In this document: positions 1 to 8,194 of the stretch, in pieces
Layout of the letters: each line of letters opens with the position of its first letter
How positions within the stretch are numbered: the first letter of the stretch is position 1
NCBI GenBank assembly: GCA_036520315.1
Contig: DATDJZ010000168.1
Location: forward strand, 1 to 23,699
DNA: 23,699 nucleotides
Direction: 5' to 3'
Origin: DASUPK01 sp036520315
Lineage (GTDB): Bacteria; Actinomycetota; Thermoleophilia; Solirubrobacterales; 70-9
Translations under genes and position numbers: made by a program
Notes under the pieces: model-generated
The model's input: only the letters and a program-made list of their open reading frames with translations
Databases searched by the model: none
What the model was told of the DNA's origin: nothing

Positions 1-828
1 GATCGCGTCCGGATCTGGGGCGGCGCCGATAGTGCGAGGGTGCCCCGCAGCAAAGCGAGGGGCAACCCGTTGATGCTGATCACTGGAATCGGCGTCGGCG
101 AGCAGCAGCGCCCGGGTGGCGAGCGCCATGGCCGCGTGGGCCCACTTGGCGGCGCTCCCCTGCTCGCCGCGGGCCTCGGCGCGCCCCTCCCGGATGTGAT
201 GGAGAAACTCTTCCGGCGTGGCCGCGGGGGGCGTCTCGGTGAACGTCCGCCCGATGTCCACGCCGGCATGGTCATCGGAGCCGCCGGTGCCGGTTCCACC
301 GTGCGTCTCGATGTAGATCGCGGCCGGCATGTTGAGCTCGCGCGCGCGGGAGCCGTTGCGGGTCTCCCAGACAGGGAACAGTTGCGCGAGCTGCCTGCGA
401 TGCTCCGGAGAGAGAGGCGCCTCGACCGCGTAGAACGGATGGGCCAGGGAGCAGGCGATCTCGTGCGAGTGCAGGTACTCGGCGCAGACCTCGAGATCGT
501 GGTTCCACTGCTGGAGCCGGGCGTGGTCGTCCGGCGTCAGCCCGAAGCAGAGCACGTGGACCGCCTGGGGCTCGCCCCGGAACCAGGCGGTCAGCTCCTC
601 GGCGATGAAGACGTCGTCCCGATCGGCGATCTGGAGGCAGCCTTCGATCGTGTCGTGATCGGTGATCGTCACGAAGTCCATGCCCCGCCGCTTGGCGAGC
701 TCATAGACCTCCTCGGGTGGCGTCGCGCACTCCGGCAGTCCGAGGCTGCGCTGGATCCCCAGCTTCGAGATCTCGGAGGCCGTCGAGTGACAGTGCAGGT
801 CCACCCTCGTGGTGGATATCGGGTTCAT
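1..828 (-). CDS. PHP-domain metal-dependent phosphoesterase (3' end cut by window edge)
   Basis: The frame is open from an ATG at 828 to the left edge (276 codons, no stop), so the C-terminus is missing. PHP-family metal ligands are visible in order: HCH at residues 12-14, DHD at 57-59, an AEE Glu near 78, AVHVL His91, LAHP His130, ETRNG around 155-159 and SDDH at 184-187. This is the trinuclear metal site of PHP phosphoesterases, which hydrolyse phosphoester bonds in nucleotides or small phosphorylated molecules. The substrate cannot be told from sequence. No polymerase or other fused domain is seen in the visible part. The gene is divergent from the GH31 gene across about 128 bp. The family call is firm; the role is unknown. 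Confidence 0.85.
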   Translation of the reverse strand, partial: MNPISTTRVDLHCHSTASEISKLGIQRSLGLPECATPPEEVYELAKRRGMDFVTITDHDTIEGCLQIADRDDVFIAEELTAWFRGEPQAVHVLCFGLTPDDHARLQQWNHDLEVCAEYLHSHEIACSLAHPFYAVEAPLSPEHRRQLAQLFPVWETRNGSRARELNMPAAIYIETHGGTGTGGSDDHAGVDIGRTFTETPPAATPEEFLHHIREGRAEARGEQGSAAKWAHAAMALATRALLLADADSSDQHQRVAPRFAAGHPRTIGAAPDPDAI

Positions 829-956
829 CGTTGACCCTTTCTCGTCGCTCTCTCGTTCGCCATAAGGGTGCCCATATGCAGGGAAAATCCCGTTACGAGG
901 TGGTTGTCGCTACGTAAAGAGGTCGTGAACGGGGGCGCTGCCACACTTGCGCTCCG
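829..956. promoter_or_regulatory. Divergent intergenic region, PHP gene / GH31 gene
   Basis: This 128-bp spacer separates two divergent genes and must hold promoters for both. Rightward it contains GTTACG at 892, GTTGTC at 903 and GTAAAG at 914, exactly 11 bp apart, which faintly resembles a PhoP box. No convincing -35/-10 pair was found, so the assignment is tentative. Confidence 0.3.
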
Positions 957-3092
957 TTGGGCGTCGCGTTCGAGAGGCAAGCCCCCGAGGGGGAGCTGTG
1001 GAGCGGAGAGGCGGTCGCCGCCAGGCTGCTCGCGAATCTCCGTCCATGGGCCTGCCGGGGTACGGCCCGTGACCAGCTGATCACCCTGACCGAGGGTGTG
1101 CTCGTCCACGAGGAACGCTCGGCCCCCGTGGTGCTCGGCGACGAGGACGTCGAGGTTTCCTCCCCCGACGCCGACCGGCTGCTGATCACGATCGACCCCG
1201 AGGGCGAGGGCTGGCTGCGCTTCGGCGCCGGGTGGCCGCTGCTGGACGGCGAGCGGGTAACCGGGCTGGGTGCACGCCATGGGCTCGACTTCGATCAGCG
1301 CGGCCGCTGCATCCGGCTGGGCGCCGACCGTCGCCACACCGGTCCCGACTGCCCGCCCGAGCTCCTCGAGGACGGCGGCATCCCGCAGGGGGACTACGTT
1401 CCGGTCCCCTGGCTGCTCTCCTCAGCCGGCTGGGCGGCCTGGATCGAGACCTCGGGACCCGGGGTCGAGGTGGACCTGAGCGATGACCAGGTCTCCGTCT
1501 CGGTCCGCACGGCCTCCGGACCGCTTCGGCTGCATCTCTTCGCCGGTCCCACTCCCGCGGCCCGGTTGCGCGCCTTCCTCCGGGCGACCGGTCTCCCCGC
1601 GCTGCTGCCCGAGTGGGCCTATGGCCACTGGAAGAGCCGCGACGTCTACGAGCACCAGGACGACGTGGAGGACGACTGGCGCGGCTACCGGGAGAACGAC
1701 CTGCCGCTCGACGCGATCGTGATCGACTCGCCCTGGGAGACGCAGTACAACACCTGGCGCTTCAACCCCCACCAGTTCCCGGACGCACCGGGCCTGATCC
1801 AGGGGATGCGCGAGGACGGTGTCCGGACCGTGGTCTGGGTCACGCCCTGGGTGAACCTGGAGTCGGTCGACGGGCAACGGCCCCCCGACGCCGAGTCGGA
1901 GCGGCTGCACGCCCAGCCGGCGGAGAACTACGCCGAGGGCGCCGACGCCGGGCACTACGTCCGGACGGCCAGCGACGAGCCCTACGTCGGCCGCTGGTGG
2001 ATGGGCACCGGCTCGATCGTGGACTTCACCTCCCCGGCGGCCCGCGACTGGTGGCGTGGGCTCTCGCGCGGCGTGTTCGAGCTCGGCGTCGAGGGCGTCA
2101 AGGCCGACGACGGCGAGGGCTACTACTTCCCTCCCGACACGCGGCTCGCTGACGGCCGCACCGGTGCCGAGGCCGCCTGGGAGTACGGCCGGCTCTATCG
2201 CGAGACGACCCAGGAGGCGCTCGACGCCGTCCATGGCGAAGGTCAGGGGGTGGTCTTCGGCCGCTCCGGCTGGACCGGGCAACAGGCCACGGGGATGCTC
2301 TGGGGCGGCGATCAGGCCTCGGACTTCTGGTCGCTGCGAGCGCTGCTCACGTCGCTTCTCACCTGCGCCGCAACCGGCTTCTCGAATCTCTCCCCCGACG
2401 TCGGGGGCTACCGCGGCAGGCGGCTGGCCGAGCGCTGCGAGCCGGAGCTCCTGGTCCGCTGGGCCCAGCTGGGGGCGCTCTCGCCGTTGATGCAGGCGCA
2501 CGGTCGCTTCCAGCAGGAGGCCTGGACCTACGACGCGAACGTCCTGCAGTTCTACCGCGAGGCGGTGTTGCTCCACGAGCGGCTCGTCCCCTACATCAGG
2601 GGCGCGGCGCTGACCGCCGCCCGCACAGGCCTGCCGATCATGCGCCCGCTCTGCCTCATCGATCCGGAGGACCCCGAGGGCTGGACGATCGCCCACTCGT
2701 ACTTCTTCGGACCATCCTTCTGGGTCGCTCCCGTGCTCGAGGAGGGGGCAACCGAGCGGCGCACCTACCTGCCCCGGGGCGACTGGATCTGCTGGTCGAC
2801 GGGCGAGCGGACCGAGGGCGGCCGCTGGATCGATGCGGAGGCGCCGCTCGGGCGGATCCCGCTCTGGGTCCGCGCCGGATCGCTGATCGTGACCCACCCC
2901 GAGGAGGTGGTCGCCCGCGGGCTCGGTGAGGACGAGTCGGCGCGGCCGCTCGAGGCGACCCTCTGGGGGAAGCCGCGGCTGGGGCACGTCTCGGCGCGGC
3001 TAGGTGATGGGACGAAAATCGGCTGGCGAAGGGGAGCCTGGTCGGTCAGCCCTGATCGCCGGGTCAGCTTTCAGGAGCGCCTCCCGGACTAG
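957..3092 (+). CDS. GH31 family alpha-glycosidase (alpha-glucosidase/alpha-xylosidase type)
   Basis: The 711-residue product matches the GH31 (alpha/beta)8 glycosidase layout. An N-terminal beta-sandwich leads into the barrel (about residues 215-540), followed by C-terminal beta domains. The nucleophile motif is KADDGE, with Asp384 in the place of the YicI-type KTDFGE aspartate. The acid/base motif is RSGWTGQQ...WGGDQ, with Asp452, followed by SPDVGGY. No signal peptide is visible, so it is probably cytoplasmic, acting on imported or stored alpha-glucosides or xylosides. The start is uncertain. The TTG at 957 is the first possible start after an in-frame stop at 915-917 and has no clear ribosome site; a later GTG near 1096 is an alternative. 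The 3' end overlaps the convergent CHAD gene by 29 bp. The exact substrate is not determinable. Confidence 0.9.
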   Translation: MGVAFERQAPEGELWSGEAVAARLLANLRPWACRGTARDQLITLTEGVLVHEERSAPVVLGDEDVEVSSPDADRLLITIDPEGEGWLRFGAGWPLLDGERVTGLGARHGLDFDQRGRCIRLGADRRHTGPDCPPELLEDGGIPQGDYVPVPWLLSSAGWAAWIETSGPGVEVDLSDDQVSVSVRTASGPLRLHLFAGPTPAARLRAFLRATGLPALLPEWAYGHWKSRDVYEHQDDVEDDWRGYRENDLPLDAIVIDSPWETQYNTWRFNPHQFPDAPGLIQGMREDGVRTVVWVTPWVNLESVDGQRPPDAESERLHAQPAENYAEGADAGHYVRTASDEPYVGRWWMGTGSIVDFTSPAARDWWRGLSRGVFELGVEGVKADDGEGYYFPPDTRLADGRTGAEAAWEYGRLYRETTQEALDAVHGEGQGVVFGRSGWTGQQATGMLWGGDQASDFWSLRALLTSLLTCAATGFSNLSPDVGGYRGRRLAERCEPELLVRWAQLGALSPLMQAHGRFQQEAWTYDANVLQFYREAVLLHERLVPYIRGAALTAARTGLPIMRPLCLIDPEDPEGWTIAHSYFFGPSFWVAPVLEEGATERRTYLPRGDWICWSTGERTEGGRWIDAEAPLGRIPLWVRAGSLIVTHPEEVVARGLGEDESARPLEATLWGKPRLGHVSARLGDGTKIGWRRGAWSVSPDRRVSFQERLPD

Positions 3093-3816
3093 CACTTGTC
3101 GACTTTTCCGGACCACGGCCGGGAAAGTCGACAGAACTTCCGGCGCGCTCCCGGTCGAGCCGGGCCCGCTCAGCCTGAGCCTCGGCCTGGCGGGCGGCCC
3201 GCTCGGCGGCCTTGGCCCGCTCGCGGGCGCGCTCGGCGGCCTTCTCCGCCCGCCGCGCGTTCCGTGCCCTGCGAAGGTGGCCGTCGACGGTGCGCTGCAG
3301 CCGCAGCCACGTCCCGGTCTTCTCCTGGCGCGCCCAGAAATCCGCGAACCGATCCTCGAGCAGCGTCCGCCGGGCCTCGAGGTAGACCGCCAGCACGTCG
3401 AGCCCCCTGTATGCGGTGCGATGCGCTGCCCGGGCGGCGAGCCGGGGATCGAGATCGGGGGCCCGCTGCGCCTTCGCCCTGATGGCGGCGGCGTCCCGCT
3501 GCTGGAGGCGCTTCAGGTGATCTCGCGCGCGCGGCAGCATCACGTCGCAGTCGTGGATCTCACCGAGGATGTCCTGTAGATCGCGCGCGCGCCGGCGTGC
3601 CGTGTCGGCCGGTTTGCCGAAGACGAATCCGGTCAGCTCGAGCACGTAGCGCAGCCGTTTGGCGGCGATCCGCATGTCGTGCTGGGCCTTGGTCTTGCCG
3701 TCGAGCGCGCGCGGCGCGAAGGCCAGCATCTCGTCGAGCCGCACCTGGACGATGCGCGCGGCGTTCTCGCCCAGAGAGCGCGTCGGGTCGAGCTTCTTGA
3801 CCGGCTGGGCCTTCAC
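3064..3816 (-). CDS. CHAD-domain protein, C-terminal-half type, with basic coiled tail
   Basis: The product is 250 aa from a GTG start that overlaps the stop of the upstream CHAD gene as GTGA. The motif HDMRIAAKRLRYVLEL (about residues 46-61) followed by LQDILGEIHDCDV resembles the second helical bundle of CHAD domains. These are alpha-helical modules rich in His, Arg and Lys that bind polyphosphate. The last 80 or so residues are a highly charged Arg/Ala/Glu helix, probably coiled coil, ending in a Pro/Ser/Gly-rich tail encoded by the hairpin at 3097-3133. Together with the preceding gene it probably makes one bipartite CHAD unit. A nearby Ppx/GppA gene supports a polyphosphate link. No catalytic CYTH domain is present. 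Confidence 0.82.
   Translation of the reverse strand: MKAQPVKKLDPTRSLGENAARIVQVRLDEMLAFAPRALDGKTKAQHDMRIAAKRLRYVLELTGFVFGKPADTARRRARDLQDILGEIHDCDVMLPRARDHLKRLQQRDAAAIRAKAQRAPDLDPRLAARAAHRTAYRGLDVLAVYLEARRTLLEDRFADFWARQEKTGTWLRLQRTVDGHLRRARNARRAEKAAERARERAKAAERAARQAEAQAERARLDRERAGSSVDFPGRGPEKSTSASPGGAPES
3097..3133. terminator. Long hairpin at the GH31/CHAD convergent 3' ends
   Basis: Arms 3097-3111 and 3119-3133 form a 15-bp stem around a 7-nt loop. One position mismatches in DNA and is a G:U wobble in the rightward transcript. It begins 5 nt after the GH31 stop and lies inside the 3' coding part of the leftward CHAD gene. There is no clear U-tract, so rightward termination or mRNA protection is inferred from position and stem strength only. 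Confidence 0.5.
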
Positions 3817-4298
3817 GCGGTGACGCCCCGCGTGCCCTCGACGAGCTGGTCGAGGCTGTCCCGGAGGGCCCGGAGATGCGGCTGCTCCACCAGGGGCGCC
3901 AACTCATGATTCGCCTGCTCCTGCTCGCCTCGCAGGTGCTCGATCAGCGAGCCGATGCCGCGGCGGTCCGGGGCCGGCATCTGGTCGTTGAACGAATGCA
4001 GCGCCGCGATCGCCACGTCGCGGTCGCGGCGCTCGCCGAGGCCGTCCGCGAGCCGCTTCACCTCGCCCAGCGCCTCCCGGTATTCCTTGGCCGGGAAGCA
4101 GGGCTCGAAGATCTCGAGCGCGGCCCGCAGCCGCCGGGTCGCGACCCGCATGTCGTGGACCCTCTCGATGTCGCCGGTGTCGAGCACCCCCTCGGCCTGC
4201 TCGGTGAGCTCAATGACCCTGACGGAGACGATCCGTGCGGCGGCCTCCGCATAGGAGCGGTCCGCGCTCAGATCCGGTATCGGCTTCGCCTTGGCCAT
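3813..4298 (-). CDS. CHAD-domain protein, N-terminal-half type
   Basis: The product is 161 aa, about half the usual CHAD length. It carries the hallmark VHDMRVATRRLRAALEIF (about residues 46-63) of the first CHAD helical bundle, then LGERRDRDVAIAAL, matching the LG..RD.DV part of that bundle. The second bundle is absent here but present in the next gene, which starts inside this stop codon (GTGA). Translation coupling suggests both halves are made together. CHAD domains bind polyphosphate granules, so the likely place of action is at cytoplasmic polyphosphate. The ATG at 4298 begins a MAKAKP N-terminus. I found no strong ribosome site before it. Confidence 0.82.
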   Translation of the reverse strand: MAKAKPIPDLSADRSYAEAAARIVSVRVIELTEQAEGVLDTGDIERVHDMRVATRRLRAALEIFEPCFPAKEYREALGEVKRLADGLGERRDRDVAIAALHSFNDQMPAPDRRGIGSLIEHLRGEQEQANHELAPLVEQPHLRALRDSLDQLVEGTRGVTA

Positions 4299-4560
4299 GG
4301 ACGCAGGAACACGCTACCGCGGCCCCGCCGGCCTCGGGGGCCTCGGGCGGGGCGGAGGGGCGATCCCGTGCAGCGCCTGCTCCACGGCCTCGAGTGACGA
4401 GCGAGGCGATCCCGCTCCGGTGCGGCCTGATCGCGGTGGGGCTCCTTTGTTACGGTCGCCGGGAGGCCCATTCGCGGCCCCCGGCAAGGGATGAGCCGGA
4501 CCGATGAGTTTCGTTCGCCCTCGTCGTCTTATCGAACAAGGAACCCGTCTGGGAAAGACG
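4299..4560. other. Divergent spacer, CHAD genes / ABC exporter
   Basis: This 262-bp GC-rich spacer lies between the leftward CHAD pair and the rightward ABC genes, so promoters for both are expected. I could not identify a convincing -35/-10 pair, PhoP-box repeat or RNA gene. A longer reading of the ABC gene from ATG 4504 would occupy its right end, but family alignment favours 4561. Confidence 0.4.
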
Positions 4561-5553
4561 ATGGACACTCAGTCACAGCTCGCGATCGAGGCGACCGGCC
4601 TCGAGAAGTCATTCGGTGACACCCGCGCCGTCTGCGGCGTCGACCTCGCCGTGCGCCGGGGCAGCGTCTACGGGATGCTCGGCCCCAACGGCGCCGGCAA
4701 GACGACGACCATCCGGATGCTGGCGACGCTGCTCCGCCCGGACGGCGGGGAGGCACGTGTCCTCGGTCACGACGTGGTGCGCGAGGCCGACGAAGTGCGC
4801 CGGTCCGTCAGCCTCACCGGACAGCTCGCCTCGGTAGATGAGGACCTCACCGGTCGTGAGAACCTGATCCTGATCGGCAGACTGCTCGGCTATCGGCGGG
4901 ACGAGGCGAAGGCTCGCGCCGACGACCTGCTCGACGCATTCGGCCTGGCCGACGCCTCGGGACGACTCGTCAAGAGCTACTCGGGGGGCATGCGCCGCCG
5001 CCTCGACATCGCCGCGAGCCTGGTCGTCACCCCGGAGCTGATGTTCCTGGACGAGCCCACCACCGGGCTCGACCCGCGCTCCCGCAACCAGGTCTGGGAC
5101 ATCATCCGGGCCCTCGCCGGCGCCGGGACGACGGTGCTGCTCTGCACGCAGTACCTCGACGAGGCGGACCAGCTCGCCGACGGGATCGCCGTGATCGACC
5201 AGGGCAAGGTGATCGCCGAGGGCACGCCCGCGCAACTCAAGGACTCGGTCGGCTCGGGCGCGCTGCACATCCGGCTGCTCGATCCCGAGCAGCGGCCGCT
5301 CGCCGAGCCGGTCGTCGCCCGTTCCCTCGCGTGCGAGGTGCACTTCGAGGCGGACCCGGCGGCGCTGTCGGCGCCGTGCGCCAACGCCGACCAGGCCGCC
5401 GAGGTGGTCGGCGAGCTCTCGCGCGGGGGCATCGCGGTGGCGAACTTCTCCCTCGGCCAGCCCAGCCTCGACGAGGTCTTCCTGGCGCTGACCGGGCACA
5501 CGGCCGAGGACCAGGCGGAGGAGAGTCAAGTTGAGGAGGAGCAGGCAGCATGA
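4561..5553 (+). CDS. ABC exporter ATPase, DrrA (daunorubicin resistance) family
   Basis: The 330-aa ATP-binding subunit has Walker A GPNGAGKTT (residues 41-49), signature YSGGMRRRLDIA, Walker B LMFLDEPTTGLD, and the C-terminal extension typical of DrrA/CcmA-type exporters, ending in an acidic Glu-rich tail. It powers export through the membrane subunit encoded next, with which it overlaps as ATGA. I chose ATG 4561 because the residues that follow align with where the family begins; ATG 4504 would add 19 arginine-rich residues. GGGAAAG lies just before 4561. The substrate (drug, lipid or polymer) cannot be inferred. Confidence 0.92.
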   Translation: MDTQSQLAIEATGLEKSFGDTRAVCGVDLAVRRGSVYGMLGPNGAGKTTTIRMLATLLRPDGGEARVLGHDVVREADEVRRSVSLTGQLASVDEDLTGRENLILIGRLLGYRRDEAKARADDLLDAFGLADASGRLVKSYSGGMRRRLDIAASLVVTPELMFLDEPTTGLDPRSRNQVWDIIRALAGAGTTVLLCTQYLDEADQLADGIAVIDQGKVIAEGTPAQLKDSVGSGALHIRLLDPEQRPLAEPVVARSLACEVHFEADPAALSAPCANADQAAEVVGELSRGGIAVANFSLGQPSLDEVFLALTGHTAEDQAEESQVEEEQAA

Positions 5554-6392
5554 GCACTCCGGAGACGCGGACCGAGGCGACAGCGGCGCTACAGGAGCCG
5601 GAGCTGCGCAAGGTGCTCGCCTCCTCGCGCCCGAAGGGGGCGGGGCCGCTCTCCGCCACGCTCACCTTCGGCTGGCGCGGGATGCTGAAGGTCAAACACG
5701 TCCCTGAGCAGCTGATCGACGTGACGATCACGCCGGTGATGTTCACCCTGCTCTTCATCTACCTGTTCGGCGGCGCGATCGCCGGGTCGACCGGCGCGTA
5801 CCGCGACTTCGTCCTTCCTGGTGTCCTCGTCATTGCGGTGCTGTTCACCACCGTCTACTCGGGCATCGCGATCAACACCGACGTCACCAAGGGCGTCGTC
5901 GACCGCTTCCGGTCCCTGCCGATCTGGCCTTCGGCTCCCCTGCTCGGAGCCTTGCTCGGGGACATGGTCCGCTACCTGGTCGCGGCCACGGTGATCATCG
6001 TCCTCGGGCTGATCCTCGGGTTCCGGCCCGACAACGGTGTCCCGGGCGTCCTCGCCTCGGTCGGCCTCGTCGTCCTTTTTTCGTTTGGGGTCTCCTGGGT
6101 GTTCACCAGCTTGGGCCTCGTGATGCGCTCTCCGAACGCGACGATGAACGCTGGCTTCATGACCATCTTCCCGCTCACCTTCCTGAGCAACGTCTACGTG
6201 AATCCGGACACCTTGCCCGCCGGTCTGGAAGCGTTCGTCAACGCGAACCCGATCTCGCACCTCGTCAGCGCCTGCCGCGGGTTGATGGACGGATCCGTCG
6301 AGGCCGAGAACCTGATCGTCGTTCTCGGGACCACCGCCCTGCTCACCGCGATCTTCCTGCCGTTGACGACGTACCTCTACCGGCGGGCGTAG
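5550..6392 (+). CDS. ABC-2 type exporter permease, DrrB family
   Basis: This 280-aa integral membrane protein has about six hydrophobic segments, for example TPVMFTLLFIYLFGG, LVAATVIIVLGLILGF, LASVGLVVLFSFGVSWVF and a C-terminal TTALLTAIFLPL. It also has the ABC-2 features DVTKGVVDRFRSLPI and NP.SH.V...R. It pairs with the ATPase encoded upstream, sharing the ATGA overlap. The stop at 6390-6392 directly abuts the stop of the convergent Ppx gene at 6393, leaving no intergenic base. No regulator gene is adjacent. Confidence 0.9.
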   Translation: MSTPETRTEATAALQEPELRKVLASSRPKGAGPLSATLTFGWRGMLKVKHVPEQLIDVTITPVMFTLLFIYLFGGAIAGSTGAYRDFVLPGVLVIAVLFTTVYSGIAINTDVTKGVVDRFRSLPIWPSAPLLGALLGDMVRYLVAATVIIVLGLILGFRPDNGVPGVLASVGLVVLFSFGVSWVFTSLGLVMRSPNATMNAGFMTIFPLTFLSNVYVNPDTLPAGLEAFVNANPISHLVSACRGLMDGSVEAENLIVVLGTTALLTAIFLPLTTYLYRRA

Positions 6393-7298
6393 CTAGGCCG
6401 CGAGCTTCTCCTCGGAGCCGTCCTGCTTGCCGTTCAGCAGGGTGAGGATGATCCCCTCGCGCAGGCCGCCCCTGCCGATCTGAAGCGGCTGGCCGAGCAT
6501 CTGGGAGAACCTCTCGAGCAACAGCACTCCGGCGGGTAGCAGCTTGACCCGCCGCGAGTCAAGCTCGAAGCGCTTCGCGACCTCGTAGATCTCGTCGCTG
6601 GAGAGAACCCTGACCGCGCGCTCCAGGGTCTCGTACTCGAGCACGGCGCCGACCAGCGTCCGGAGCGAGGTGGCACTGCCGCCGACCGCGACGGCCTGGT
6701 CCGGATGCTCGAGCTCGGTCCCCTCGAAGAAGTCCGAAATGTGGTCCCGGAGCCCGCGGATCTCGGCCGCGGAGGGCGGGTCCGACTCGAGGTGGTCCTC
6801 GGTCAGTGACCCTGAACCGATCTTGAAGGACTTCACCTCGCTGACGCCATCGGGCGCGGTCCCGTAGATCACCTCGGAGGATCCTCCCCCCACGTCGACG
6901 ACAGCGACCCTGCCGTCAACCGGGTGGCTGAGGGACTTGGTCGCGCCGATGAAGGCGAACCTGCCCTCGTCTTCCTCGTCGAGGACGTCCACCTCCACGC
7001 CGGCGATCTCCTCGATCTCCTCGACGACCTTGTCGCGGTTCTTCGCCTCCCGGATCGCGGCGGTCGCCACCGTCTTGATTACCTCGGCACCCATCTCATG
7101 GGCGAGCCTCACCTGGGTGCTCACCACGTCGGCGACCTCGGCGATCTTCTCGGCGGTGATCTTGCCGTTCTTCGAGGCGTCCTTGCCGATCCGGGTGTAG
7201 GCGCGCTGCTCCATCACCTTGCGGAGCTGCCCCTCCCCCGGCTCGGCAACCAGCAGGCGGGTGGTGTTGGAACCGATGTCGATCGCCCCGCAGAGCAT
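6393..7298 (-). CDS. ppx: Ppx/GppA family exopolyphosphatase / pppGpp phosphatase
   Basis: The 301-aa product has the ASKHA-fold motifs AIDIGSNTTRLLV (about residues 5-17) and VVDVGGGSSEVIYG (about 133-146), typical of enzymes that shorten polyphosphate or hydrolyse pppGpp. The length matches the short, two-domain form found in actinobacteria, which lacks the C-terminal HD-like domain of E. coli Ppx. The ATG at 7298 gives the expected MLCGAIDIGSN start. It lies 62 nt downstream of the R2-like gene on the same strand, with a small hairpin between, so partial read-through is possible. Polyphosphate versus pppGpp preference is unresolved. Confidence 0.9.
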   Translation of the reverse strand: MLCGAIDIGSNTTRLLVAEPGEGQLRKVMEQRAYTRIGKDASKNGKITAEKIAEVADVVSTQVRLAHEMGAEVIKTVATAAIREAKNRDKVVEEIEEIAGVEVDVLDEEDEGRFAFIGATKSLSHPVDGRVAVVDVGGGSSEVIYGTAPDGVSEVKSFKIGSGSLTEDHLESDPPSAAEIRGLRDHISDFFEGTELEHPDQAVAVGGSATSLRTLVGAVLEYETLERAVRVLSSDEIYEVAKRFELDSRRVKLLPAGVLLLERFSQMLGQPLQIGRGGLREGIILTLLNGKQDGSEEKLAA

Positions 7299-7319
7299 CA
7301 GCGTGGATTCTCTCAGTGA

Positions 7320-7336
7320 GAGCGGACCATCCGCTC
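7320..7336. promoter_or_regulatory. Perfect 7-bp dyad upstream of ppx
   Basis: GAGCGGA and TCCGCTC flank a CCA centre, 22-38 bp before the ppx start. It could be an operator or a leader hairpin. No regulator can be assigned. Confidence 0.3.
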
Positions 7337-7345
7337 AAGCGGAAA

Positions 7346-7358
7346 CCGCAGATTGCGG
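7346..7358 (-). terminator. Small hairpin after the R2-like gene
   Basis: On the minus strand, directly after the TAG at 7363-7361, CCGCA-ATC-TGCGG is followed by TTT. This is a short 5-bp terminator-like stem; its strength is doubtful. Confidence 0.3.
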
Positions 7359-7360
7359 GG

Positions 7361-8194
7361 CTATCCGTCGAGCGGCGCGCCCACCAGGGCGAGGCGGCGG
7401 TTGAGCGCGCCGACCGCGAACTCGGCGAGGGCTCCCTCCTCGACGCCGAGCACGTCCCAGGCCCCCTCGCTGGGCGGCGAGATCGACTCGCCGACCGCCG
7501 GCAGCAGCTTCTTGATCTGGTCGCGGATCACATCGGCCATCGCGGGATCGGCCGCCACTGCCTCCCGCAGAAACCAGGTCCCATAGGCGATGTGGCGCTG
7601 CTCGTCCGAGGCGATCAGGCCATATCCCTCCGCGAAGCCCGGCAGCCGATGGCGCTCGCTCAGGTAGTCGAGGATGAAGTGGGAGGCGGTCAGGCCCAGG
7701 GTTCCCTCGATCACCATGTGGTAAATCGTCACGAAGCGGACCTTCGCCTCACGATCCCCGGGATCCAGCCGAAGCCGGTCGTGTGCCTGGACCAGCGCCT
7801 GATCGAAGACCCGCTCGAACGCATCACCGAGAACCTCGCGAGCTCGCGCGACGTGTGCGGCGATCGCAGCCTCGTCGGCGATCACCTCGTCCTGGAAACG
7901 GGCGTAGAACTGCAGGTGCCGGACCTCGTCGACCAGCTGCGTCGCCAGGTAACTGCCCTCCTCCTCGTCGTCCTGAGCGAGGAGCAAGCCGCAGAACCGC
8001 GTCGAGATCCTCTCCTCGGCCACCAGCAGCGAGCTGAGGGCGAAGTAGAGGAGGTCTCGCTCGACTGGCGCCAGGCCGGCCCAGTCGGCCGGGTCGCGGC
8101 TCAGGTCGACGTCCTGGGAGGCCCAGTGGGCGCGTTCCCAGTCCAGATAGAGCTGCTCGGGGTCCTTGAGGGCGAGGGTGTGGGCCGAGCTCAT
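7361..8194 (-). CDS. Ribonucleotide reductase R2-like diiron protein (R2lox-like oxidase candidate)
   Basis: The 277-aa helical protein carries a ferritin-like dimetal site: Glu60/61 (VAEERI), E90-V-R-H93, Glu163 (MVIEGTLG) and E198-Q-R-H201. The 35-residue spacing between the last two ligand groups, and a Tyr158 five residues before Glu163, match what I recall of R2lox (Mycobacterium Rv0233), where that Tyr forms a Tyr-Val crosslink. No large-subunit ribonucleotide reductase gene is nearby, so a role in deoxynucleotide synthesis is unlikely. The ATG at 8194 overlaps the arsM stop (ATGA), tying translation to arsM. An arginine-rich extension further upstream in the same frame lies within arsM and was discarded. 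The substrate is unknown; oxidation in arsenic metabolism is only suggested by context. Confidence 0.8.
   Translation of the reverse strand: MSSAHTLALKDPEQLYLDWERAHWASQDVDLSRDPADWAGLAPVERDLLYFALSSLLVAEERISTRFCGLLLAQDDEEEGSYLATQLVDEVRHLQFYARFQDEVIADEAAIAAHVARAREVLGDAFERVFDQALVQAHDRLRLDPGDREAKVRFVTIYHMVIEGTLGLTASHFILDYLSERHRLPGFAEGYGLIASDEQRHIAYGTWFLREAVAADPAMADVIRDQIKKLLPAVGESISPPSEGAWDVLGVEEGALAEFAVGALNRRLALVGAPLDG

Noticed and set aside
40..834. Rightward 264-codon frame over the PHP gene
   Set aside because: The leftward frame holds the complete set of PHP metal ligands; the rightward one is low-complexity Arg/Gly sequence.
1422..2987. Long open frame antisense to the GH31 gene (521 codons)
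   Set aside because: Its residues lack any motif and the opposite frame has all GH31 catalytic motifs; in GC-rich DNA antisense frames stay open by chance.
7361..8194. Class I ribonucleotide reductase small subunit (nrdB)
   Set aside because: No nrdA nearby, arsM coupling, and R2lox-like ligand spacing favour a non-RNR oxidase, although this is not proven.
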